Shown here piece by piece: positions 39,392-53,200 of a stretch of DNA of 64,000 bases. Position 1 is the first letter of the stretch. Each line of letters begins with the position of its first letter. The notes beneath the pieces are model-generated. The model did not search any database, was not told where the DNA came from, and was given only the letters and a program-made list of their open reading frames with translations. Made by a program: the position numbers and the translations under genes. This stretch comes from Lottia gigantea (lineage: Eukaryota; Mollusca; Gastropoda; Lottiidae). The stretch spans positions 342,406-406,405 of the forward strand of contig NW_008707601.1 of assembly GCF_000327385.1 (NCBI RefSeq), in the 5' to 3' direction.

Positions 39392-39785
39392 GCTTTCATT
39401 GATTTAAATAAAGCCTTTGATACGATATCTACCAATACTATTAGAATACTAAAGTCTAGTATGAAGAATAATAGCAAGGTAATTATATAATATCGTTGAT
39501 TTTCAAAAGGCCTTTGATCGAGATAATCTCTATCTCATTTATAGTATTGAATGACTATTTGATTATTTAATTGTGAGGTACTGTACTATCATTATGGCTG
39601 TATTCAGAGACACGAAGAAGATTGCTAGTCTCTGTATGTACTTCGGGAACACTTATAGCTTTTTTCCGGATACACATAATATACTTAGACTGAAAACTTT
39701 ATCCGCAATCCCTTACAATGTATTTTGTGAGTTAACAAAGGCGTTTGATTCATTATTTTTGAGTTACTATAGAAGACCATTATGA
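39392..39785 (+). mobile_element. LINE reverse-transcriptase relics (three KAFD boxes)
   Basis: Three short stretches each encode the first conserved box of non-LTR reverse transcriptase, normally F-x-D-x-x-K-A-F-D: AFIDLNKAFDTI at 39392, IVDFQKAFDRDNL at 39492 and FCELTKAFDSL near 39719. They lie in more than one frame, separated by stops, and no other RT boxes surround them. Three copies of the same box in under 400 bp mean separate truncated fragments or local duplication rather than one element. They are not functional. Confidence 0.6.
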
Positions 39786-40236
39786 TACAACATTACTTTT
39801 TAAGTTGTTTTAAAAGCTTTTCACACTTTTCATAGTAGAAAAGCAAACAATATTCTTGATATTGTAGAACTGATATAAATAGTTGTGTGGTTACAATGAT
39901 ACCATATTATTAAATATATATTGACATTTTGTTCAATGTACAGGAAGACAATTTACGAAATTGTGTGCCCCTTAAAAGCATTACTTGTCAAGAGTTTGAA
40001 TATTAAATTTAATAGTTCATATATTCACGAAACTTGATCGTAATGTCCTTGGAATTAATAAGCACTTTCTACCTGTGCTGCACAAAAGCTGAAATAGACA
40101 AGATATTCTGATATATCATGCAAAAACGTAGAAATACCTAGAAATCTTACAAAAACCAGAGGTGGTGAAAATAAAGAGGTGCATTCTAAATATTGATGTA
40201 AGACGCGTGTGATATTTGAAAAGGGTGATTATAGGG

Positions 40237-40250
40237 GGTGTTCGAACACC
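40237..40250. other. 14-bp perfect palindrome
   Basis: GGTGTTCGAACACC is perfectly self-complementary. It may be a protein-binding site or chance. No partner element is seen nearby. Confidence 0.6.
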
Positions 40251-40344
40251 TGCTAGAGCCTGTAATCTCGGTATAAAGAACTGGAGTATTGTATACAATG
40301 AATAAAGGTGAATTATCAAATAAAACGAGTTGAAAATGTTTTGT

Positions 40345-40413
40345 TAGGAACGTGAATCGAACACACGGTGATATAACAAAGCGTTATAACAGTAAACACG
40401 GGAACGCGTGATG
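40345..40413 (-). repeat. tRNA-like sequence / possible SINE head
   Basis: On the minus strand, TGTGTTCGATTCACG forms a T-arm-like stem and loop with the pol III B-box core GTTCGATTC. Upstream on that strand lie a short inverted pair (GTTATAAC and GTTATATC) and a GTTCCCG end. The acceptor and D arms do not pair cleanly, so this is not an intact tRNA. A decayed tRNA-derived SINE is the simplest reading. Confidence 0.25.
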
Positions 40414-43400
40414 CGCGTACATTTCGCAATGCTCGACAAGACTTGTTATAGAAAAACGAGACGTCGACAATTGAAGAATAATGTTTAATAATTTAATTGC
40501 CCTTTGTCATGCTGTATCTTGATAGTATTTCCTAATAAGGAATGTATGCCGATCGGTCGATGGGTCCTCGATTCACAGTGTTCACCCGAAAACGTGCATA
40601 ATTGGATCTGATAAGGGAACGTCTGGAACCCTCAAGTTTATGTCGTTTAATATCAATACTTTTAATCAAGGATATGAAATCCTCATAATAAGGGTAACAT
40701 TTGTATCTAGTGTTGTGTCACTGTCACTTCGCCCCAAGTCAAACCGACCAGGACGTTCTGACCTAGGCACCTAGAAAAATCATTACCTTATTAGGCAGCC
40801 AGGATAACAGACGACGTATAATGTTGTCATTAAACAATTATGTATGACAATTGAAATTTTAATCATTTTTTTTCTTTCACACAAAACATTGGTCTGATGC
40901 TTTGTCAGGGACTACTTTCTGCACTTCCGCAAAATAAATTGAAAATTTTTCTCTAGAAATAGAAATAGAAATGCACTGTCTTTTGTCTGATCTAAATCAT
41001 ATGAATTAAGCTTTCAATTATTGTAACACAAAGTAAACTCCTGGCTAATTTTTGCTTTTAATACTTTTCAAAAGCGTTTTAAAAATCCAACAACGCATCC
41101 GTACTAAGAAACACCAGAAAACCAGACTGAAATGTCAACATCAATTAAGATATTTTGAGAAGATGCTATTCTGCTATCCAAGATAAAAGATTGAATACAG
41201 ACTATTTTAGATCTTTTTACTCGAGACAAAGCAAACAAAGGCAGTCAGGTTCTTTTTATAATAATGATTTTCTTACGTAAATCCTTTTATGTGCTACTTT
41301 TAATTACAAATATCAATTATTTATGATGACGTCACCCTCCAAGAGAAAGACAAAGAAAGAAATTACCTTTTTATAACAAATATAACAACTTAGATTCTAG
41401 AGGATCCTATCTACCACCTGGGCTTTACATTGATCTATCCTGGATTTTCCGTATCCATAGAACAGGGTCATCTGAATAACGTTTTTTTATTGTTGAATTT
41501 CTACTTGCAATTTGTAATACGCCAAGACGATTCTAGCCAATCAGAATTGAGCATGTCCAGATACGACAGAAAACACTTGTTATTGAATTTATTTAGAATA
41601 AAAAATTCTCCACTTTATGACTCCAGTTAATTGATTTTACATATTGTTCAGAGCTATATTCCAGATGGTATATGTCAATATTTGGATAATAAATAATATA
41701 AAGTGTTCTGTGTTATATGCTGCAGCGTCTGGTGCTTGTTTTTAAATAGGCAGAAAATATATGCATTGGTCTTTTTACAGCCTTCAACTAAGTATGCTTC
41801 TGTTGCAGTCTCTGTCTGAATTAGATTAAGCTCAACACCAATAGGTGTATCTATAAAGATAGAACTTGCTCATCCATCTGGAATACCTGATGCCACTTTA
41901 CCACTGAGTTGGTCAACTTTGTACCTAAAGACACCTGAGATTATACTGTTTATTCAGGGTAAATATATCTAGGGGTGCATTTATACATTTTACTACGGAG
42001 AAATATAATTTCAATATTAAAGAATGTAATTGAATACAACAAAATGTAACCTTACATTATCACGAAATAAATCAAAGAACAGAGCCCGTTTCTCAAAAAC
42101 GTTTCACGATAAGAAATTATCGTGTTAGTGGAATTTCAAGTCAACAAAATACCATAATTACGGCAATGATATTGTTTATGAAAAAGCATCGCGTAATTTC
42201 ATCCAGAATATTATTATAGTTCTTCATTCAGAATCATGCAGATCTAACTGTTACTAGAAGAGACATTCGATATCTACCTAATTTATACGTATGAAGTGTA
42301 AAACAATCCGAGCTCGACATACTGGTCATGGTCAGTAGACATTCTGAAGTATATTATGGTGATAAATCTTGTAGAACAAAGAAGGTTTATTGTCTAGGGA
42401 ATGTGGGGACCATATGGTACTGATTACTGGTGCACCATTCAATACTCCATCTGACCTTGTTACTGTATTGTTGTTATTATATTTCGGGCACTGTAGACGC
42501 AGAACTATGATTGGAGTTTCAACTTGTAGAAAATGTTACTCGTGCCTCAGAGGACATTTTCAATTTCGATGAAATAAATTCTGAATGACGACATTAAATA
42601 TCCCAAGTGACCATTGTGTAGCAAACGCGAAGTCAGAAAAAGTATGCTATTTCAAAACTAAGGAAACAAAATATGTACATTTAAAGAGATGACAGAGAAT
42701 GTACAATATTAGATGTGTAACCTTATCCATAATAAGAACTAGAGAGTGACTATCAAATTTATAAATGAGATTTTCAAGAGAGAAGGGACGAATCTGGAAA
42801 CATTTTATCTTTATTTGTTTATTTTGATTTCCCCATGGGCCCTTTGTTTGACCCATTTGTTTATGTTTGTCCGAAGGTGACCTCGGGGACACACTGAGGG
42901 AACACTTGAATAACGATTAATTCGACCTACGGCATCGGTTTGTTTGAAAGGCGTTGCTGTGTCATCTTTGTTTATCTGTGTTCTCATCTGTCGTTTTTTA
43001 TGATATCCAGTTTCAGAGAATAATGTTTTTCTTAGATTCACACACACTTTGCACTAAGTTATGGACAATGGATGTACTGCATAATTCCAAAATAATTGAC
43101 GACCAAGGGGCCTTCTTCTTGAAAACTTACCATAGATAACAGAGAGAGTGCCAGTCATCTGAATGGTCAAATCGCTTCCTTCCAATCAGATTTCCGAATT
43201 TGTTTAAAATCTGGTATACATGTATATTTTATCTTAGTTTTCGATAATACTACCCCTGAATACGTGGCTCTTTTCCGACCTGAATCGGTTTTGGTGTAAG
43301 ATAGGTTAAAGCCATGTTCACACTTCAAGAGCACCTGCTCCTCAGCATCTTGGATGGTCAACATAACATGCTTTCAGAGTATCAAATCCAATAATGTTTA

Positions 43401-43450
43401 TTTGATAAATTAATTGGGTTAAGTACTTTTAAATTTATTATAAGAAAGAT

Positions 43451-43705
43451 ATTGGCTTTAACCAAGGATCTCTTCTATTACCTTGTCTATTTCTAGTGTT
43501 TATAAACGATATGAAATAGACCTGACCTTTTCTGTTTATTTACATAGAAAAATTATATGATTATATTTTGTATATCTGCACTGGATTTTGGCAAGATTTA
43601 CAGAGCGGAAATTCTTTGACATTAGCCATGCAGCCGTTATTACAGAAGCTTTTAAACTCTGACAGTGATAAATGTAGCGGTTCCACCCTGGACTATGGCC
43701 ATTAA
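43451..43705 (+). mobile_element. LINE reverse-transcriptase relic (palm region)
   Basis: IGFNQGSLLLPCLFL followed by VFINDM at 43451-43516 matches the non-LTR RT box usually written QGSxLxPLLFxxYINDM. After a stop and about twelve codons, a second open stretch at 43553-43702 begins LYDYILYICTG, placed where the catalytic FADD / YADD box should be, with the second aspartate lost. Order and spacing fit one decayed LINE copy of the CR1/Jockey type. It lies inside the MMP intron on the same strand as that gene. Confidence 0.6.
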
Positions 43706-45820
43706 TTTACAGATGCCTTCTGAATGGCATGTAACATGCCTTTTAACACATTGGTTTAATTTAATGTACATTTAAAAAAATGGAAATGGCCATTGCGATC
43801 AGAATGAGTCCTGCAGTTACAACATTCGTTTGTCATAGATAAGAGTTGGACAGAACATAAAAAAGAGAAGCAAGTCAACTAATTTACATAAAAGGTGCAT
43901 TTGAAACAATCAAACTTTGATTTGTGGTTGGTTTGAAAATAAATGGATTGGACTTACAGATTTTCAGTATGTTCGGACAATTAGGTTTTCTTTTTTAATT
44001 CTAATGTTTTTGCCTCTACCATACCACAAGTTTCCTCATTGCACACTGCATCTCTCTTTAATACATGCTAAATCAGACGCCGAAGGTCTTGACATTCTTA
44101 TGAATCCATTCTAGAAGCGAGTTTAATTATGATTAACTGTATGATTAATTGCCCTTGAAACCAAGCTAAGTAATGGTCGTATATCAATTTTAATGGTAGA
44201 ATTTAAACTGGCTCCACCTGCAGGCTAATATTTACCATTTCTCGGGCTTGCAGGAGATTAATGACGCTGAACATTCGTGTGGACGGATTCCTCGACCACC
44301 TACAGTTATATTGACACTTGATATTACTTGAATGTACATAAAAAAAATACAATTTTCGTGACTAAGAATCAAAAGTACAAGACTGTAACAAGTTGATTTT
44401 ATGGCAAGCTGCATGGCACTATAATATATGTACTCAGCAAAAACTACAACGGTTAGCTAGACGATCTTAAATAGACCAAAACTTTGGTTAGTGATCAGCT
44501 AGTCAGCGTTTCAACAACTTAATACTATTAATACTTGATTCTGTTAAATTTGCCTTTGTTAGATCGCATTCCTTCAATAAGACATGTTTCAATACGGCTT
44601 CATAATGCATAATAAATTAACAAAAATGGTCATCGTAACATAAGAACACTCGAGAACGTGTGTTAAGATCCGGAAATATACCAGCTAAATCAGCAATATT
44701 TTTCACCGCCGTATCAATTTCTACAACAAATGTTCCTTTGATTATTTTTAAATTCTCGAGTTTATTCGGTAAACACCCACAACAAATATGAGTACCAGCT
44801 ATTTATAGTAACAAAAATATCTGCCATTTGAAGGGATATGGTCGTTTATTTTCCAGATTACTAGATGATAGAGGACGGACAGATTGTGACTAAGTGAACG
44901 TCTGATATCGTTAAATAAGTCATTATTCCAGTGGCTTCATCTGTAAATTGTAATGAACAATCCATCCGGGAAAGATTTTCAATATAGTGGGCCATATACT
45001 ATGTTGTTGACACACTTGTCATGAGCATTTTATCCTTGAAAACAAAATTGTTTCTTGCTCTGACCCAAAGTCTTCTATCAAGAAAACGCCGCTGAATAAA
45101 GTTGAGCAAACCTAAATCTAAATCTAATGTTGATCAAGAAAATTACATTCCATTGAATGTCATGTCATTCTATTCCGATCTTAATGCTATTCTGATATTC
45201 TTTATCTGCCTTACCTTATCGGCCTTATCTTCAATGTTTTACAAGCCATGACGATCGATATGCGATACCTAATTAATGCACTCGGTACAATCATTCTGCA
45301 TTCCAGAAATTCTGAACACGTGTATTATTCAATTATATAATGTACTCTATAGAATTCTAATAATATGAACTTTATCACGTTAACTTTAAAGAGACCATGG
45401 TGCTGGGTTTTATATACATTATAAGGTACGCAAAATGAAATGAATGCGGTTTTACGTCCTACTTTTCTGAACCGTATAGGCTCATGAATACGGGCAGGGT
45501 AGGTGGAATTGGTGTTTAAGTTGACTCTCTTCAATTTGTTTGTGGAACCTAATACGTTGGAATAAGTGTTTTGATTGAGTTAAGGATGTGAAGGCACACG
45601 CACCATTGTAGGTAGTGACGCCGCCCCCTCATTATTTGGATGCGTTTACCCCTGGATTGACAATAGAACATCTAAGCTTGACAACAGAGTATAACTTGAT
45701 GGCAATATCAGTGATACATTTTTGACAGGACTGAGATTTACAAACCTTAACCTCAAATAACCGATAAACTTTCTCAAATTCCTACATATACCTTGGATTT
45801 TTCGAAACTCTAAAAAATGA

Positions 45821-45976
45821 CAGAATGACGATAAAAAAGATGTAATCAGTAATGAACCTTATTTCGTTCTAAAAGTTGCATTAAGAGATGCAGATGATGA
45901 TGTTAAAATCGCTGGAAGCAGAAAACGTGATAAAGTAAAACGTGTACCACCAGGAACAAGAATCATCAATCTGTAA
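45821..45976 (+). pseudogene. Short protein-like open stretch, unidentified
   Basis: Fifty-one codons open from a TGA at 45818 to TAA at 45974. The latter part reads like a charged C-terminal tail (VALRDADDDVKIAGSRKRDK, then VKRVPPGTRIINL). Composition differs from the surrounding AT-rich intron. There is no ATG; an AG at 45847-45848 could act as acceptor but has a weak pyrimidine tract. It may be a fossil or terminal exon of an unknown nested gene, or chance. I recognise no family. Confidence 0.2.
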
Positions 45977-48310
45977 TAACTCCAGGGCAATAACTGTAAA
46001 CCGGCGTGCGTTATTAGAGCGAGGGCGTTAATGTTTTTAAAAATCAAAATTGTGTGCGTGTCTTGGAAATTATTTATTTAATTATTATTACAAAAAAAGA
46101 CTTTTTCAAGTTAAAAGCAAATGCCTTTCTTATTGCAAGCAATTATTTTCTGGATTTAAATTACACAGAAAAACAGTACAAGATTGCTTTGCTATTGTTC
46201 GCATTGCGTATGTCACATACCACTATGAGGAATAATAATATAAGTAGTATAAAAGTAGCTTTTGAATCCAAATGGCTTAATGTTTATCGCACGGAGGAGA
46301 ACATCTGTCATCCCCATGATCAACTAAATTTTGATCGGATTTTTACGTGTTTCCGATGAATATTAAGTAGTCTGTATTGGTCACCTGACCAAAACAAAAA
46401 GTTAACGCTTTCGACGACTCTGTCAACTTTACTAGAGTGGGTTCTTTGGTGGATATCGACTACCAGGCAAGTTACGGTATGTTAAAACTTCCGATCACTT
46501 ACTGTTTAGTTGGCATTTCTGAGAATGCACATACCTACTAATACTGTTGTGGTATATACTCAATATAGAATCACTCCCAGAGGGAACATTTTAAATTGGC
46601 CATTATAATATTTCCGTTGGAGGTTGTCCAAAAAAATATCCGTAAGTTATTCGACAGAGTACAGACTTGCATATAATTATTGAGTCAAGATAAAGTTAGA
46701 TTGCATGATATCATCGTAACGCCTTGCAACACTAAATTTGGCTTTGTAGAAAGGCCTCTACCACAGTGTTATTGTTTTCAGCTTAGGAATTTTCTTTGCC
46801 TATATCGATATGTGTCTGTCGTCGTGATTGTAACGCTACATTAGTCTTCCATCAAATCAGTTACTCTTACCCCGGGAAAGGGCTGTTTCACCCCCCCCCC
46901 CCACCCCCTCTCAACCAAGAAACTCGTTTAACACAAATGACAAAAACTGAGAGGAAAACATTATAATAGGTGTGATTAGGACGCCAGAGTTTTCAGATAG
47001 CTTGAAAATCCTGCACGAAAAGGTGCTTTCATAAAAGCAAAAGTGTAGGCATAAAACTCCTTTTATGCCAGTATTGTGTAATAAGTGGTTATCATATTCT
47101 AATATGAACTCGACCTTTAAAATCACCATATACAACAAGATATGTACAGATATATCATGTAAAGGTCAAGGTCACTGAGATTTACATCAAGCAGATTGTT
47201 TCAAGTAGACCGGAAGTAGATAATAAAACATGAACTATTGTAGAATTAGTTTCATTCATACTGTTGGAAGTGTGCCAGTTACATACTGCATGGTTTTCAT
47301 ATTCTTTAAAGCTTGGTTCACACTTAACCATTTTGGGTGTATATTGCACTCAGACTTAAGTGATCAACCGACTTTCCCTTTCATGTCCCACACGGTTATG
47401 TATCTGCTGCATTAATTAAAATAGTATTACTTTGGGGCATGGGAGTATAATTCCATGGAAATCTTAGATATTTTAGATATATGCCCTTAAATTAATTTTG
47501 AAAAGAGAAATGCTTTCCACATACATTTTAATGAAAGATATAGATTATTATAATAGAATAGAGTAAATGATAACGGCCGGTGCTTAATATACTGATTCTT
47601 ATCTTGATATGTTGTACATACAAATAGCTATCTCTACTAATCTGATCAGCATACAGAATAATTGCATATTGTCTGCGAAAATCAGTAGGCCAATGCCTGG
47701 CACAATTTCTTTTATTTGTACACTGCATGACATTGTCCGTCTTTCTCAGCTCTTTTGGTGATGAATCAAAGGGCGTGGATTTCGTCTCAACAGCTCTAGA
47801 AGCTCTTTACTAAGAAGACAGGTCCACCTGTATATGAACTATATCTATCTGTAGGTTTATTCCGGGTATTTGCGACAGTCACGCCTATCTATTAACCTAC
47901 GCCTGTACTTAGGTGATAGATTCGAAGATATTCCGATAGCACCATTCAATAGAGGAGTGATATTTAAGGTTAAACTTTGTATTTCGACAATGGCACCATT
48001 TGCATTATAGATTAAACGACACCTCTACCTACACCAGTAGATAGGTGATATCAGTTTATTCCAGGTAATACCAACAATATATATTTAGTCTGTGTGGTGT
48101 ATAATATAAATGTATATTAAGTCTGATTTCTTTGTTGTCTGTTACAGTAGTGTATTGCTGATATTTCTTACATCCTGTCCATTATAAACAAATACTGACA
48201 ATGTTACTATTTCCACATTGAAAAATAAAAGATTTTACTGAGAGAGAAGAGTGCAAAAATTGATTTCAGAAGCGATTCTTATGAGAGATATAGAGATAAG
48301 CAATAAGAGG

Positions 48311-48443
48311 GAAATATAAAACGCAAGAAATACAAAACGTAAGAAATACAAAATGCAAGAAATATACAAAACTCTAGAAATACAAAACGTTAGAAAAAGA
48401 AATAACGTAAGAAATACAAAATGTAAGAAATAAGAAACGCAAA
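48311..48443. repeat. A-rich 16-bp minisatellite, about 8 copies
   Basis: Variants of ACAAAACGTAAGAAAT repeat with small indels from about 48311 to 48443. The plus strand is strongly purine-rich. Confidence 0.85.
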
Positions 48444-49035
48444 CAGTGGGAATACTAATTAAAAAATGAATAAAAAAATAAACATCAACAAATCAGTTAC
48501 ATTTGAAATATTGTCTCGTCTAAAAGATAAAAATATTGAAAAAATAAAACTAGCAGGCATTATAAAATACCCCATGGAAAAAAAGCTAATTCAAACAAAA
48601 ATATCGATATTGAAAATAACCCAAGGATAAAATATATGTTCAAGTATTGATTCATTATATTACCATTATATTACCTCTATTATGTAAAAATAATCACTTT
48701 AAAGATGAAATGATGAACAATAAAAAAGTAGGACGCCACGCGACTCGTTTTATTTTGTCACCTGTTGAAATGGTTCAGTGGTTTTCATATAATACAGAGC
48801 ATTACGTTTCGTCTATACACAATTTGTAAAGGAGAAAATTAAATACAATGATCAAAAGGGAGATTGGACCACATGTGTGTAAAATCAGTCCTGTTTTTTG
48901 TGACACACTTTAGCGGTGTGATTGATTTTTTAATGTTCAATAGGGTTTCGGTAAGATAGGGGCAAAATGTATGATTTATCACTCTAAGAATACGATATAC
49001 AAGTGAAATGTGTGTACTTGTTCGCATTTGCATGC

Positions 49036-49190
49036 CTCTTACGGCGTACGGTGCAGGATTATCGATACTGTAGAAAATGTTAGAAGCGAATCTTGTCCTC
49101 ATCGTGTCCGGTCTGGTACCTCGTGTGTTCACTTGTTCTATTTCCTTCTGTATCGATAATTCCGCATCGTACACCGCACCGGACACCGTA
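49036..49190. mobile_element. Imperfect fold-back element, about 150 bp
   Basis: CGTACGGTGCAGGATTATCG followed by ATAC near 49046 is answered in inverse orientation by GTATCGATAATTCCGCATCG followed by TAC near 49151-49173. The sequence is GC-richer than its flanks. A minus-strand frame open over this segment (48839-49186) begins with GTG rather than ATG and is attributed to the element's composition. Confidence 0.5.
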
Positions 49191-49383
49191 CCTCGTCTAT
49201 TCGCACCTTAATTCCGACGACTGTAACGTATCTATTTTGTGGGATTATTAAACTTAGTCGACCATTTACACACAATTACAGAGTTCCCTCTGCCTACTGC
49301 CTCTGACCGGCACCAACTGATTCATATTTTTTCAGAAATTTTACCACGAGAAATGATGGTATAAGGATTAGTCACTTCTAATT

Positions 49384-49495
49384 AACTTATATAATTATTT
49401 TTACCGCTAACTTGCACTTCTCTTTGATATAAATCATTATTTCGTGATCTAGGCCAGTGCTCTTGTGTTCTCATCACCACCAAACACCAATCTTT
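49384..49495 (+). repeat. Dispersed repeat, copy 1 (mate at 54226-54330)
   Basis: TAACTTGCAC, ATAAATC, TTCGTGATCTAGGCCAGTGC and GTTCTCATCACCACC occur here in order. At 54226-54330 the same blocks read TAACTTGCAC, ATAAATC, TTTGTGACCTAGGCTAGTGT and GTTCTCATCACCACC. Identity is high enough over about 100 bp to show a shared origin. The family is unknown. Confidence 0.7.
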
Positions 49496-50177
49496 ACTAA
49501 TTAAGCCTAATAATTAAAATGTTCACACCTTACTACAGTTCAGAAGTCCAAACCTCTCAAGAAGACAAGTACCTTTCACTTCATTAGATATTTCCGGTTA
49601 TAATAACACTAGCGACATCTATTTCCGATAGAAGGTACTCACGTGTCGCTACTGTCACATGTCTTTCAAGTTTAAGATATATGTCAACATCCTTATCCGG
49701 TTGATCTGTATCTACTGATCTTAATCAAATATTGCTGTAGGAAAACTAGTTAAAGAATTTAATGGAGTTTTGTGTCCTACCCTTTTGTACCTGTTTAGAT
49801 TGATAATGGCAGTAAGGCACCGTGCTAATTGCAAAGGGTTGCAGCATTAACCTCTCGTTTTTTTTATATTGCTGGGAAATTCTTAATGGACACAACCTCT
49901 ATCACTTGGTACTTTCCGTTATTACCCATTTGGTTAAAACTCATAAATATACCAACCACTACAGTCTGAGAGAGTAGGCCTATTACGGTTATTACAGACG
50001 TTAGGACTGACGCAGACACCTGTCAAACATTTCACCAACTATAACCTCAGTAATTCAAGATTTTAGCACTCAAAGAATTATGTCAAACGCTGAAAATTAA
50101 GTGCTCAGTCCAGACTCATTATGATTTAATGAATCAATTAATTTTTAATTAAAAATGTCGGAAACTGTCGTCGGAAA

Positions 50178-50230
50178 TTGACTCTTGGTAGTGTCTAGTG
50201 CGTCGACCTTTCGAACCCATTTCGAGAAGG
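50178..50230 (+). repeat. Possible tRNA-derived SINE head
   Basis: TAGTGTCTAGTGCGTCGACC and TTTCGAACCC resemble a pol III A-box / D-arm and the anticodon arm of a tRNA-derived SINE. A convincing B-box downstream is missing, so confidence is low. Confidence 0.2.
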
Positions 50231-53200
50231 AGTCTTACTTGGCATCTTGGACTGGGGGTCAATACATTGCGGTCAACCAATTTGTTCCGGTCAACCTTCT
50301 CCAGTAAAATGTATTCAGAGATGACCCAGGCTGGTACAAGTTTACAAAACACAAAGAGGAAACCGATATTCTTCTCAAAAACTGTAATACAGAAAAACTG
50401 ACATTTTGACAGCATTATTGAGTTTAATTAATATACACTTTCAATATGTCCTAATTACCTAATTACTTGACATTCTCGACTTGATTGTAAGTTTTTTTTT
50501 CTCGATCATTTTGTGGTTGAAAGCAATAAATTAAGTACGAAGTTCAATCTTCAATTATCAGGTGTGTAGATCTGTGGGGTATATGATATTTTATGAATTA
50601 CTAACTCACTTATAATTGCTATACTTCATCGTGTTAAAAGTTCATTAGCTGCTTCCAATATTTCGTCAATTTGTTGTTACAGATTTCGGGTTTCGTTTTG
50701 CGGTTTGGATCATTAGTACTTAGTTTATTAATGCATTTCCTACACTAATAAGCGTAAATGCCATTTCATTTAACCGAAAACCAAAAAGATACACAGTAGA
50801 AGTGTGTAACTTTCCATTTCATTAAACCGATCAGGTACGCACGAGCGAATTCCAGTTCTTCATTTCATTGAATCAAAAGGTACTATAACGAAAGGTAAAC
50901 ATTCTTGCTTTTTGCATATTTGGTAAAAAAAACTCCTAAGAATCAACTCAGTGAGAATGATTCATGCCTCGAGGTTGCAGAAACACACCTATTTAAAGGA
51001 CGTCTGCCTAGAAATTAAAGTAACAACCTCGGATATACATTGCATCATGTTACATGAAGAGCCCAGGCATGAAACACTATGAAATGAAAATATGGAATAC
51101 ATTTTAAAAAGTCATTCGTATCTTAATAATGGCAATGATGTAAATTTGTTTCTTCGTGGGTTCATCCCCGGGTATAAATGACTGTAGAGTTCCCCTTTAA
51201 CAGAAGTTTGTGTTAAACATTACTGGTACAACCTACCAGATGGTGAGGGTTGTATATATCTGTCGATTGTACAACATATATAGTTAGTAATAGTACCATA
51301 GTAGCTTCACCTGTGTTGTTTCATCACTATAGGCGTGACTCATTGCACGTACATTTCGTGTTTAAGTTCATCAAAAAGTACTTGAGAAGACCTTCCTATA
51401 AAGATAGGCTCCAATGGACTCGCAATATATAGTATCAAACATAGCAAAATTGACTACTGCGATCAAGTTGCGACAGCTGCAATCAAGTTGATAGTCAATG
51501 ATTTGACGACCCGACAGCTCGCTGCATCAAATTCAAACATTACTGAAGCGATGAACAGCTATATTCGTTTTGCAGCATTTACTAAAGGCTGTTACCTCAT
51601 TTTTAATGAGGCTCCGTTTGCATATTACTAATCCCACATTAACCATTGTGTCTCATTGCTATCAAATCATACAGAACATGTGATATTTCGGTACCTAATC
51701 GTGGTTTACAATATTTCACAATGTCCAGCTATTACAAACTTACGATATTGGTAACTTGACTATAATTGAATTCGAATTGGTGTTCTCATTACTAATCCTT
51801 TTCTGAAAATTTCATGTTTTATTCCAACTTAGTTTGATGTGAACTGACTTTTTACATGAAGAATAATCAAATCATCAAGTGTTTTTTTAATTTGTTTAGC
51901 CAGATGGTTCCCCTTCAGATGTAGTCTTCAGGCATTTAACAGGTCATTTCCGGTATATCAGCGGAAGGTTCCGAATTTCGACAATTTTTTCAAGTACTAA
52001 TAATAATCATTTACTTTTGAGGCTTTACTTAGTACAAACAATTAATAAATGTGTTTTTATTCATAAGATCTTTGCTTTCTTTCTATGAGCTGATACCTTC
52101 GTCCCTGAAAAGAATTGTTAAAATCATGTATCCAACAAAAATGCAGATCTTTTCTTTTTTACGATTATTCTAATTTTCATTTTAGAATATTCTAGGGAAT
52201 AAGGGAGTGATCCTTCATTTGATTATAGTTGTATTGTAAAAATCCCGATTTCTATTTGTTTTTAAACATAATATTTCGTTTTAACTCCACTTTTAGACTA
52301 CTATATAGATTTTCCAAAATATACCGAGTATTTCCGCTTCAATTCTATTCTAGATATATTTGAAAGTATTATTTACTTCGCTGTTCAGAACCGTTCTGTC
52401 CACATGTTTTCATAATAACTATTAAGCTTCTTATCTGCTCCAAATGTGACCTGGACATTACCAACAGTTCCCCTTTAACCCGAAACAGACCATAATAACT
52501 GGAACCATCTGTGTTTTGATTGGAGAAATTCGACACAATTTATAGTCTATTTCAAATAACATACTTAATCTGGTCAAAATCAAATACCGTTCAAACACAC
52601 GCGAATTTAACACTCGAACAGATTGGGTAGAAATGTCAGACGATTTCAGAAGTTTGTACAAGAAACATAAACAAACAGTTCTGTCTGAGACAAAGGGAGA
52701 TAATTTCTATATTTTATACTTTTTGGCAAATATATAAATTTTGTGTATTCATAGTAATAACACCATATTATTTTCTCATAAAGCTGACGTTCCATTCATT
52801 CTGTGAACGAATCTTCCAATTCCAAATTTTGTACGTAACTATTAATATGTCATTTTTGCCGGCTCTCCTACTTTTTTGGAACATGTCCAAACTCTACAGT
52901 TACTGTTTTGATCTCACAACGCGAGGAAGGGGTATGTTCGTCCAGTTCTCGACTCTAGTACATGAATATTTCGAATAATGTTCAGTACTCAATTTTCCTA
53001 ATTTGTAAATTCCGTACATTTCCAGATAGTTGTTAAACATTCTATGAATTAATAAGAAAACGAAATATATCTTTGATTTGGTTTGTTCTAGTGTTTGATC
53101 TCTTATCTCAGTATCTATATTCATAGTGAAACACCAGGGTCTCTTGATTCACTGTACAGATAGGTCAATAGTATGGTCAAATAACATTTGCTTGTCCACA

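Noticed and set aside
46018-46359. About 114-codon open frame
   Set aside because: Starts without ATG, has AT-driven Ile/Leu/Lys composition, and a frame this long is expected about once by chance in a window of this size.
47162-47174. AAGGTCAAGGTCA resembling an ERR / NR5A nuclear-receptor site
   Set aside because: A single short motif deep in the intron; expected by chance or from repeats.
50149-50415. 88-codon minus-strand ATG frame
   Set aside because: Overlaps a possible SINE-like segment and shows no conserved motif.
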